From: Gonium pectorale
Lineage: Eukaryota; Chlorophyta; Chlorophyceae; Chlamydomonadales; Volvocaceae
DNA: 64,000 nt
Reading direction: 5' to 3'
Assembly (NCBI GenBank): GCA_001584585.1
Contig: LSYV01000024.1
Coordinates: 1,025,915 to 1,089,914, forward strand
The position numbers and the translations under genes are program-made. Under the pieces are notes generated by a model. It was not told the origin of the DNA. It searched no databases and was given only the letters and a program-made list of their open reading frames with translations. Below, piece after piece: positions 1 to 9,919 of this stretch (positions are counted from its first letter, which is position 1; the number at the start of each line of letters is the position of its first letter).

Positions 1-165
1 CCAGCTCTGGGGTCTTTGGGCCCCCTGGGTCCTCCAGCTCTGGGGTCTTTGGGCCCCCTGGGTCCCCCAGCTCTGGGGTCTTTGGGCCCCTTGGGTCCCC
101 CAGCTCTGGGGTCTTTGGGCCCCCTGGGGCCCCCAGCTCTGGGGTCTTTGGGCCCCCTGGGTCCC
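1..165. repeat. 33-bp tandem repeat, five units
   Basis: Five consecutive 33-bp units begin CCAGCTCTGGGGTC and end in a CCC/CCT triplet. The unit length is a multiple of three. On the plus strand, in the frame starting at base 1, each unit reads as the 11-residue peptide PALGSLGPLGP, and the frame runs on to a TGA at 175-177. The only differences among units (CCT/CCC, CTG/TTG, GGT/GGG) are silent in this frame, while some change the amino acid in minus-strand frames. It could be the end of a coding exon that starts left of the window, or a non-coding minisatellite. Confidence 0.85.
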
Positions 166-215
166 CGAATCTTGTGAGCGGCTTGGACCCCGTATGCTGC
201 TCCCGATGCCCGGCC

Positions 216-3200
216 TCAGCCACTACTGTATTTCACACCGTCGATGAGCGCATGCCTGTCTGACACCCCCTCCAACGCGCCAACTTGCCCGACTACGCGA
301 GCTGCATCGCGTTCGCGGGTGCCCCCGGCCGTCCACCAGTCCCACGCCCGCTGCCAGCCCCGCCCCACCTGATCGCCAGCGTCGAGGCTGGGAGCCGGTA
401 TTAACTCTGCACCCGACGGGCCTGCGGCCGCCGACAAGGAGGCAGAACGAGACGCCTCTAGGAGCATGTTGCGCAGCCGCCGTCCGCTCAAGCCCGCCGA
501 CGGTGCCGGCGGCTGGCCGGGCCCCTTACCGCCGCCCTCGCCTCCGCCGGCCCTCGCAATGCCCGCTGCGGATATCATCCGCTGCCCCGCGGCGTGCGCG
601 TTGCTGGCCGGCCGTGGGGGCGTGGACGCGGACGCGCCGCCGGTGCCGCTGCGGCCGTTGAGGAAGGCAGCGCTCGCGGCGCTGCTGGGCCTCAGCAGGT
701 CCCCATGCAGGGACAGCACGGCGCGGCTGAGCCCCCGCAGCTCCTGCGCGTCGCACGGGGTGGGGTGGGGCCCAGCGTTCAGAAGCTTGGGAGGGTGTGT
801 CAGTGTTCGCGGCAAGGCAAGGCACGGACAGGCACACACGCCGTGGCCCATGGGACACGGCGTACCCACCCGCATGCGATCCAAAGCCGACTGCTGCGGC
901 CGCTTCACGGCACAGGCACCGGACACGGGGCCGGCCGAGGAGAAGGCGTGTTCAAGACCCGTCCAAGAGCCCAGGTACCGCCACGCCCCCCCCGCCGGCT
1001 CCCTTCGTCGTGGTGCAGACAGACAACCCCGCCTCACCACACCAAGGTAATCCGCCGGCGGCGGCTCCACGCTGCGGTAGACACTGTGCCGCCGGCCGCG
1101 ACTGCCCCACCGGCTCGAGCCATATACCGGACGCAGGGACTGCGCGCGGCCCGCCATTGCGAGCGGCGGCTGCCGCATGCCCCGATCCGTGACTGCAAGG
1201 GGAGACGCGAGGGTAAAAAGAGGATTGGAAGGCGCAGGCTGAGTGGTGAAATGGTCGCAAAGTCCCCAACATTTCCGAGATAATCGACGCACACGGCTCC
1301 TCCTGGCCTGGGCGCATGAGTCACGGCTGCCGAGTCTGGGTGGAAACGTCCGCGCTTTCAACCCCTCGTTGCCCTTGGTCTCCAAGCGCTTCGCATTGTA
1401 CCCGACATTCCCTCTCCCACACTATCCCCCAGGGCGCACCTGCGCTGCCGGTGCGCGAGCTGGTAGGCCGATCGTAGTTGCGCTGGTGCTGTGAGCCCTG
1501 GCCGGCGGCCATGCCGGTGGTGGAGGCGTACGCGCCACCGCCACCCGTCATGCCGTTGGCCGTTCCGCTCATCTCAACCGTCGTCTGCTCCGATATGTCC
1601 GAAATCGTGTGAAGGGTCGTTCTCTGCACCTCGGCTGTATCGCCCCCATCGCCGTCAAGCCCCAGCTCCATCGGCCTCGCCTCCTCGCCCTCGCCGCCCA
1701 AGCCGCTAACGCTGCCCCGCCCGCCCCAAGCCCCACGACCGCCGCCGCGACCGCTCGGAGCGCGCCCTCGTCCGGACCCTCGGAACGAGACGTCCTCGTC
1801 GGTTGTCTCCCACTCGGAGTCCGTGGCGGCCTTGTCTCGGGCGCACAGCGCCGCAGCATCGACGAAGGCGGGCACACGGATGGTGCCGGTGAAGCCCTGC
1901 AGCCGGAGAGGCGGGCAGCGGCGGGCGGTAGGCACCCCTTACTCGCTCTCCCCCTTTAGCAGGCAGTGCGGCAAACGTGTGATCACTCGTCTTCACAGCC
2001 GCGCAAACCAGAGCGGAAAACACGTGCCAACACACGGCCTCCCAGGGCAACGACTTTCGCCAACAGCACCTCTCCGACCCAGAGCCAGGCCCAGATCCAG
2101 ACAGAGACCGAAACTTAAGCCTAAGACCCAATGCAATAAGATACAGCCCCCATGTGCAACCCCGTTCGTCCGCGTGTACCTTCTCCGAAGCCGCGCCGCG
2201 ATGCAGCTGCCGTACGATATGCGGCTGCTCGTGCCGCAGTATGGCCGCCAGGATGGCGCGCGCCGGCAGGTCGGCCAGGGCGTTGGAGGCCTGCCGGCGC
2301 AGCAAGCCGCCAGCCACCATGAGGTCGTCATTCAAGGTGCCCAGGCACTGCGCGGCGCGGGATTGGGGCGCGCGGGCGGTTGAGGGGCATCGGGCGCCTA
2401 CGGTCGCTGCGATGCTGCTGCGGTGCGAGGAGCGACGCTAGCGGGTGCAATGATGCAGGAGGCGGAGGCTGGGGGCGCATACGCGCACGCGCGGGACCGG
2501 CGAGACGGGCATTGGGCCCCCAACTCCCATCAGGTCGGCATCAGACATGCAACCACGTGCCTAGCGTGCAGGGCGCAGGGCGGGGAGGCAGCGACCTCCC
2601 GTGGCTGAACGAGAGGCCTGCTGCGAGGCCTCCCGCCGCAACCCACCAGTCCGTGTTCCCAGTGGGACTGTCGCCCGTCCCAGGGCCCGGCATCCCAACC
2701 GTCACAGGGCCCCGCGTCCGCCGCAAGTGACACGCCTGGTGCCGTCGCCACTTGCTTGGCCCCGTCTCCTGCCCCATACCCGCCGCTGCCCTAAAGCCCA
2801 GCGACGGTGCGGTACCGCCGCGTGCAAGAGTCACATCATCATCTACCGTCAACCCCCACCATATCACACCACCCCGCCATCCACCTTACCAGGTACTTCC
2901 GCGCCTGGCCGTTCAGGTAGGCAACCGACTCCAGGCTCGAGCCCCTGCCGTACGCAAGCACGATGACGCTCGCGGGCAGCACCTCGGCGGCCACGGAGCG
3001 CGCCGCCGCCGCCAATCGCCCTCGCGCCGCTGCCGCATGAGGGCTCCGGTTCCCCGCAGCCGTGATAGACGACATCCGGCCTTGCATCCCATGAGCCATC
3101 AGCATCGATGGCACCCGCGGCACCACCACCATTGCGCGCTCCACAGCTCCAGCCGCCGTCGCATCGGCGCCTCCGACGCCGATGGAGGCGGAGGCGACCG

Positions 3201-3986
3201 AGGCGTCCACCTCCGGCGCCGTCCTGGCGCGCGCCAAGACCGAGCGTGCACTGATGCTGCGAGGGCTGCGCTTGCCCGACGGTGAGTGAGACGGCCGGAT
3301 GGAGGGCGAAGGACTGGGCGCCAGCCCCGGCAAGTGCTGGCTACTGGCCTCCCGCTGCACCATCAGCACAGTCCCTGGCCTAGCGATGGGCGGCGGAGAC
3401 GGCTGCAGGTCGGGCCTTGCGAGGCGCAGCTGCAGCAGCACGCCGGGCACGCGGCGCCCTGGCTGCGGCAGCAGCACGCAAGTGGTCACCTGCGGGGCAG
3501 GTTGGGGAGAGGAGGTTGAACCGGGGACGGCGCGAACCGGCAGCCCTTAAAGCAGCAGTGGCGGCAGCGCGGCCCGGGCTCGGGCCCGACCTTTGTGCGG
3601 CACCCGTCCGGGCCCTGCCATGTGATGGGGGCGGGCGTGTGCGGTACCTATCCCCGGCGTTATGCGTCGCCCCGCCAGAAGCCGTGCCGCACCTCGACGT
3701 GGCGTGCGCCCAGAGGCAGCCCCTGTGCCACGACGTGCCGGATTGAGCAGTACGCGCCCTTGTAGGCGGCCCTGCACGCACGCATTGTTACAGGTCTCAA
3801 TAAACTGCGGCCGTCCTGTCCGGATACGCAGGATGCCGTACGGTAAGAACGTTGGGCGAAGAGCGGACATCACACAGGCCCTGCCTGGCTTTTGGAGTCC
3901 GCGCCTTTGCTCACAGAGCCGCACCTGCAAGCCTCCTGCAGAGCCTCCAGAAAACCTCCGTCCCGCGCCGTTAACTCCTCAAGCAT
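216..3986 (-). CDS. Uncharacterised multi-exon protein, Ser/Ala and RG rich
   Basis: I do not recognise the family. Exons supported by matching phases and GT/AG borders are 3986-3925, 3771-3693, 3489-2890, 2347-2180, 1896 to about 1440, and a last exon 743-216. The start is the ATG at 3986 (MLEELTARDGG); a further in-frame stretch upstream, to about 4460, also reads as coding (ERLKHDEGARPANEDDVND), so the true start may lie there. The N-terminal part is a compact, conserved-looking segment (EACRAAYKGAYCSIRHVV, then TTCVLLPQPGRRVPGVLL). A Ser/Pro-rich linker follows, then a helical segment (DDLMVAGGLLRRQASNALAD), an acidic patch with EWETTDED, an RG-rich stretch and a low-complexity tail. The junction between the 1440 and 743 exons does not keep phase with the obvious donor, so an exon may be missing there. 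Confidence 0.6.
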
Positions 3987-4429
3987 CCGATGCCACGACT
4001 CCGCAGGTGTCGGAATTGGAGCAGGTCCCACTTGCGATAAGCTTTGGGACTTTGCCCGTTCTAGCGGGCCCCGGTCGCCCCCGTGAGGCGGTGATTGCTG
4101 GAGTGGGTGTGCACCAGCTGCCCCGGGCTGGTTCGCCTCTGCTGAGACCCACAGTACCCTAACGCACAGCGCGGGTCGAGTTTGATTCCCCCCGGGGGTG
4201 CTCAGGAGCAGGCCATGGTGCGGACGTTTCCCGGTTCTCTCGAGAGCGGGCTCCACCACGCATGCAGCCGCGAGGCGGCGACTGCTCGCGCTCGCTGCGC
4301 TGGAAGCGATAGCGGCCGCCGTGGTGACAGCGCTTCCCGAGCGGGAGGCGGGGGGCAGGGAGTCCCCGAGGCTCCGTGCGAGGAAAGCATCCGAGTCCAA
4401 GACGTCATTAACGTCGTCTTCATTTGCAG

Positions 4430-4630
4430 GCCGGGCTCCCTCATCATGCTTCAAGCGCTCTGCAAGAGCAAAGCGATCAAGGCGCGGCGCAGTGGGTTGG
4501 TCTGCATTACGACCTTCCACGCCGAAAGGCCTTCTTGTCCCAAATGAAGGCAGCGCTCCCCAAGCTGGCTAAAAAGGCACACGAAAAGGCGCGCAAGGAA
4601 AGGCGCGTGCTTGGTAAGACGTCGTCATGA
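4430..4630 (+). CDS. Possible 3' terminal exon of a plus-strand gene
   Basis: A plus-strand frame follows a good 3' splice site (TTTGCAG, ending at 4429) and ends at TGA 4628-4630. Its C-terminus is a strongly basic predicted helix (KAALPKLAKKAHEKARKERR). A TGTAA polyadenylation signal sits about 255 nt downstream at 4883-4887, a normal 3' UTR length for a chlorophyte. No upstream exons could be assigned; two other frames at 4200-4430 are also open. The same bases on the minus strand may belong to the 5' part of the neighbouring gene, so the two readings compete. Confidence 0.3.
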   Translation, partial: AGLPHHASSALQEQSDQGAAQWVGLHYDLPRRKAFLSQMKAALPKLAKKAHEKARKERRVLGKTSS

Positions 4631-6200
4631 CACTCGTGCTTACCTCGGTATAGCTCGGTCCTCCCGAAGCAGGCCGCTAAACACCACTTCATAGCCTCGT
4701 TGCATGCTCCAGTTCAGTCAGTCTGCCGGTTTAACAAGATATCATCATTTTGCTTTGGAATCAACGAAGTAGTAGAGTGTATTGCATTTTACTTATATCA
4801 CACCCGCGGGAGGGCTGGGTTCGGCATTCGTGCCGTCTACGGCGGTCTACTGAGTTTCAACGAGTTTTCTCGGCCTTGTTGATGTAATACCGTCAAACAT
4901 TGGTTACAATGGCCGTGGAAGGGCCTCAGAAAGGCCGCTCTAGTACGATCCTTGGTCGTGCACGGCCTTGCCGGTGGCGGGAGGGAGCGGCAGCGAGCAG
5001 CGGTCCTGAGTCATGATGTCTCATTCTGGTTCCTGTTCCGGGGACTACCATGTCAAGGCCCATCCGCTCATGTGGCGCCCGTCCCACGCATTCGTAAAGG
5101 CGGCTCGCTCTTTCCACTGCAGCCACATCATGTGTGCGGGCTTGTCATGTGTTCTGCACGGGTTACGTGGATCTTGGGCCGGCAAAGTGCCCACGAGCTA
5201 CATCCAGCAGCTGGGCAACAAACAGCAGGTACGCTTAAAGTTGAGGCGCTATGCCGCAACCGTACAGAAGCTGCCCAGGCATTCACGCCAACCCCCGACG
5301 CAGTCCCGCCACTTACCAAGCAACTCCTCCGGCAACGCACACCCCGTCCGCCCGCACAGCGCGCAGCACTTAACGGCGCGCAGCGAAAAAGCATTGCGAC
5401 GCAAGCAGTTTACACTCTGTCTAGGCACGTGGCACACGTCCCACAAGTCCCTCCTGATGTCTGTCCCCTGTCTCGCATCTCCTGTAATCTTTCCACCGAA
5501 ACGAATGTCGCCCACTGAGCTCGTAAGCCTTGCCATGTGGTGCGATGCAGGGCAGTCCCTGCCGGCCGTGACGGTCCAACGGCCCACCCAGCTGGCCGCA
5601 GCCGCCACGGCATTGGTATCACGGTCTGCCTGCAGAACGGTCTGCCCTTCACCGGCCTGCGAACTAGCCGAACTGCCTGCGTCCACGGGTTCACGGGTTC
5701 TGCGGTCGTTCAGACGCCTCAAAATCGCAGTCGACACCCCAACGGAAATGCCGGGAGAAGCGCGCGTCGGAGAAGCCTCTCAGTGCGCTTCGCAGCACCG
5801 GCCCAGCACCGGACCAGCAAACATGCGCCGTGCCCCGCGCGCTCTGGCCTACGCGGAGCTCGGCCCTTGAGCCGTTGCTTGGGCGCCGAGCCCGCAGACC
5901 CACGGGACCAACCGGTAGCACGCGAGCCTTGCCATTATAATGAAACCGCCAGAGCGTCTAGGGGGGGCGGGACGAACGTCACATGTCTTGCCCTGTACCC
6001 GCCCGCCCTATTGGAAACGTCGCGCCTTCGGGCGTGTATGACCGTAGAGGCGGACTCCCTCGTTCTCTGCAGAGTTCCTTTTTTCTAGCGGCTGCGATGC
6101 CCGGACCGCAGCCATGGCCACAGCATTCGATCGGTGATAGGGCGAGGCCTCAGGGGTGACTTTGGCTGGCGGCGCAGCGACCCCGGCTCAATCCTCAGCC
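4631..6200. other. Intergenic stretch, possible orphan exon
   Basis: There is no assignable gene. TGTAA at 4883-4887 could end a plus-strand transcript. On the minus strand about 5421-5316 there is an exon-like segment flanked by a 3' splice site (AGACAG) and a strong 5' splice site (G|GTAAGTGG); it encodes KCCALCGRTGCALPEELL, with a CxxC pair that recalls the start of a MYND-type zinc finger, but the rest of such a domain is not found. A copy of dispersed repeat B lies at 6021-6086. Confidence 0.4.
6021..6086 (+). repeat. Dispersed repeat B, copy 1
   Basis: The core GTATGACCGTAGAGGCGG is followed by CTCCCTCGTTCTCTGC and a T-run. The same block recurs at 10528-10588 on the same strand, and in inverted orientation at 24887-25000, 25281-25400 and 27358-27412. 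No protein is encoded. It probably derives from a small non-autonomous mobile element. Confidence 0.7.
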
Positions 6201-9200
6201 TCAGGGGTAACTGGCGCCTCCGCCTCCGCCGACCGATCCGCCCGCCCCCGCTGGAGAGGTCGGCAGGTTTAGCTGGATGGTCTCGATCGTGAAGTTGTCG
6301 TTGGTATAGATGCACATGTCGGCCGCAATCTGCATGGCCTTCTTGCCTGCGCTTGCATTTTAGGCAATGCGGTTGTGAGACAGGGGATAGCGGAGAGGAA
6401 GCCGAGTAGCTCAGAGCGGCGGCAGGTACTCACGCTGCGGGTAGAATTGGGGCCGGCACTCCCCTCTTATCGTACATCAAACAAGCGTTTGCGTGGCCAT
6501 TGTCCCACAGGTACGCTACGTGAAAAGTCACTATGTTAGCCAGTCTCAACCCGGTACCTTGCCGCCAGCCCCAGCCCTCACATCCGCAAGTTGCTTGAAA
6601 ATCCTTCCCTCAAGCCCTTACGAGCCCTTCGTGCCCCGGCCGCGCCCGGCGGCCGCTAATATAAGGGCAGGGCACCCACTCACGGAGCGTGCAATCAGCG
6701 CGCCGTTAGCCAGCCCAGCGGCTCATCACCGGCCAAGGCACTACTGCAGTCTCCTTCGCAGCCCCCGCATCGCCCGCCCCCTTGTCCAAAGCAACACCGC
6801 CGGCCCCACCCACCAATGGTCATGGCGTCCATGCCCGGGACGTCGATCAGGGCCCGTGCGGCCGCCAGCGCGAAGTTGCCGCCCGAGCCGACGGCTAAAA
6901 CGGGGCGGCACGAGGGCGACCGCAGCGGCGGCGTAAGAGGAAGGGGTCGCAAGGAAAGACAGTGAGCGTCGCACAAGGACCGGGTTTAACGGCACCGGAT
7001 ATGGCCGGGCGCGATGCGGGATGCGCGAAGCGGGATGTCCTCTCCTGGGCACACTGGACTGTGTTGAGGTCCACTCGAGGCAGCAATCGTCAGCGCCACC
7101 TCCCTGCGTGCGCTGATGCCGGCTGCAGACCAGTGCACCGACTGTGCACCGCGCGGCTCCAGGCCCACGAGGAGCTGCTGGGGGCGGTCGCAGCGCCCTC
7201 AGCGCCCTGCACCCCTTAGCCACACGTACTCATGGCGGCCCTGCACCGGGTGGCAGCGGCTCGCGTGTTCCGCCACGTGCGGTCCCACATGCTATCGGAC
7301 CCTGGCCCGCTACCCCGAGCTCACCCATGACCCCGTCGTGGGGCTCGAGCACGTCCCCGTTCCCCGAGATGGTAAGGGTCGTGCTGGCGTCAGCTACCAG
7401 CAGCTCCGCCTGCACAAGGTTGGGCGGGCAGACAGGGAGACCTGATAGCCAGCACGTACCAGCCGTGCACGGCCAGGCAGGATCTCAACCGGCGCTGTGG
7501 CAGGCTCAGCCGTACACTGGTGACGGGAATGCGCAGAAGCGGCCAGACGCGGACTTGCCGGAGCATGAACGGTGGGCGCCGGAGCGGTGTTTGTTGCCGA
7601 CTCGACAAGCAACAACGGCCGCCAACCGCCACCAACCTGCAGGAAGCGCAGCGCCTTGTCCTGCCGCCATTGCTTGGCCAGCTCCACAGCCGCCCGCAGC
7701 AGCTGCCCTGGAGGGCGGCGTGGTGCGGTGTGCTGGGCGTCGTGTGCATGGGGGTATACCGCCCTAAGCATGGGGAGCGGGCGCACCAAGCGCAACGCCT
7801 ACCACCCAGAGCCACCGGCGGGCTTAGGGGGCGGACGGGCTACAAGCTGCAGCTGGGAGCCACCCCTGCTACGCTGCACCGGGTGCTCTTTCAGCAGGTC
7901 TCGGCACCACACAGCCGAAGGGGCACAGCGCATTTCGAGCAGCGAGCCCCTCCCACCGCGCTGTTAACAGCCCGCAAGGCACTACGTCACCCTTGTAACT
8001 GAATCAGGCCGCCGCTCCACAGCATGGCATCAGGACTGCCCACCACGGCTCCATGCCTCACCCGGGGAGGGCTCCCGGCCTTCCTGTGGGCCTGATGCGC
8101 CCCTCTCGGCCGCATCATAGGTATACGTAGTGAGTGTGGGCCCACACCGACAGGGCCCACACCGATAGGGCCCACACCGATAGGGGCCACACCTCCCGCC
8201 CCCTCCACGGCGCCACACCTTACCCGGGTGCTCCTCCAGCTTCATCTCCAGCCGCTCCAGCAAGGACAGCCCGTCGGCGGCCGAGCCTACAGAGCAGGGG
8301 AGATGAGTCGACCCCGACGCCGATGCTCAGGCAGGCAGGGCTTTCAAGGAGGTAGGTACAGGCAAGCGAAGGCCCAAGACGCATGAGGGCGGCCGCGAGG
8401 GTGGCAGCCGGCGCCGCGCCCTCCCTCGAACGGCATCGACCGGCCAGGCCAGTCGGCGCGGGTGGGGCGGGTCGTGCTCGGGCCTAACAGACCCCCTTCA
8501 CCCCATCTCGGACAGAGCGTGTGCGCCGTGCCTGCCGACCGCTGCAGCGTGGACGGCAGGCAGGCCAGTCGGACCAGACGTACAGCCATACATGGGCGCG
8601 AGGCTGAACCCCCAAAGCAGTCCCAAGGTCCCACAGAGAGAACTCATTGGCAGTGCTAGGAACCTAGGCAGACCAGCAGCCCACCTTGGAGCTGTGCACA
8701 GCCCCGCCCCGGTTTCAGACCCTGCCCTAATAACCCTCCCGAGCACGGCCCCTGCCCTTGCATCCGCATCCCGACGTAACCGCATCATCAATGCAGACAA
8801 CAAACATGCTACTGGTTGTAGCAGGCCCAGGAGCCGATTCCCCGCTCGGCTCATGGCCGCGGCCCCAAACCCTGTCCAAGGCACACCCGCAAACTCCCGC
8901 AAAGAACAGCAGGCAAAGTCAATGCAAGGCAGGTTGCACTGTATTGCAACCGGCGGCGGCGCTATGCGAAGGCCGCACGGAGCGCAGCCGCACTCGGCAC
9001 GTTTCAGGCCAGGTCTAGGGGCCCTGTGCAGACACCTCCTCTAGTCTCATGCCCGGCCCAAGGCGCAGCCCGGGCCACTAACCCGCAAAGCCGACGACCA
9101 CGCCTTCGCCTATCCGGCGCACTTTCTTGACGTTTGGCTTAACCGTGACTGGACCCACGGACACCTGGCCATCACCAATCATAACGACCTATGTAAGAGG

Positions 9201-9639
9201 AAAGTTGCGGGGAATGGGAAGGACAGTAGGGAGGACAACGATGAAGGGGTGATGTGGCGATGTGAGGACAAAGAGGTGCAGGGCCGTCCGAAAAGGCTCA
9301 GTTCAAGCACCGCCCCATCCCCCGAGACGTACCATGTCGTCCTTGCGTACGCAGAGAATGGTCGTCGCATGGACCTCGGGCCGGGCGTGGCTGCTGGAGG
9401 CCCGGAGATGCGATCCTGCCCACAGTGCAGTCCGGGTTGCACCTGCCCGGAGGTCCCGCAGGAACGAAGCATCAATGCGCCAGTCACACGTTGTTCCACA
9501 GGCAAGAGCCATGGGCTCCAGCGGCGGCACGCAATGTCGGAGGGATACTACTGAGTGCGGAACGGAACCTACATGCTGCGGCTATGAGCGCATCATGATT
9601 TTGAGCGCTTCGCCGTAGGACTGCGAGACCGGCTAGCAT
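6201..9639 (-). CDS. HSLV: ATP-dependent protease subunit HslV, mitochondrial
   Basis: HslV forms the proteolytic double ring of the HslVU (ClpYQ) protease, fed by the AAA+ unfoldase HslU. In eukaryotes that keep it, it acts in mitochondria. Eight exons: 9639 to about 9490, about 9394-9333, 9188-9083, 8286-8224, 7707-7637, 7409-7325, 6894-6814 and 6346-6201; all internal junctions from exon 2 on keep phase. The start at 9639 gives a basic, Ser/Ala-rich leader ([13 protein letters not shown]...) fitting a mitochondrial presequence. Next come [12 protein letters not shown], whose first Thr is the expected N-terminal nucleophile after processing, then [84 protein letters not shown] and [15 protein letters not shown]. 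Every segment aligns in order with bacterial HslV. A Gly-rich C-terminal tail of about 20 residues is extra. HslU is not in the window. Confidence 0.95.
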
Positions 9640-9919
9640 CTTGCGGAACGTGAACGCGTGGCTGCCTCCCTCGGTCGGTCGCGTAAGACGACCTCCTGCA
9701 ATGGCTGCCGGCGGTGATATGGGTCGCATCAACGTCGGCGATGCCTTGCGGCCTTCACAAGAAATGGATCCTATCACCGTTAGCTGGAACTGCGACAACC
9801 GCCTTACTTACTTCTTGGCTTCCCGAGTTGACGTATGATGTTATTGGATCTTAAATGCGCTGCAACTTCTGATCCGGGACCTGCGACAACGTGAACCAGC
9901 TCTGGCGGGTGGCGGTGAC
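9640..9919. promoter_or_regulatory. Shared divergent promoter, HSLV and AARSD1-like gene
   Basis: Only 280 bp separate the start codons of the two head-to-head genes, so both 5' UTRs and both core promoters must fit here. I see no convincing TATA box in either direction. Confidence 0.7.

Noticed and set aside
5013..5870. Long plus-strand open frame (285 codons)
   Set aside because: No splice borders, no family similarity and an even residue composition; the opposite strand is at least as coding-like. Long random ORFs are common at this GC content.
7987..8208. GTGTGGGCCC / GATAGGGCCCACACC repeats as a possible regulatory array
   Set aside because: Only three short imperfect copies (8145-8190) inside an HSLV intron; too little to call more than a local tandem repeat.
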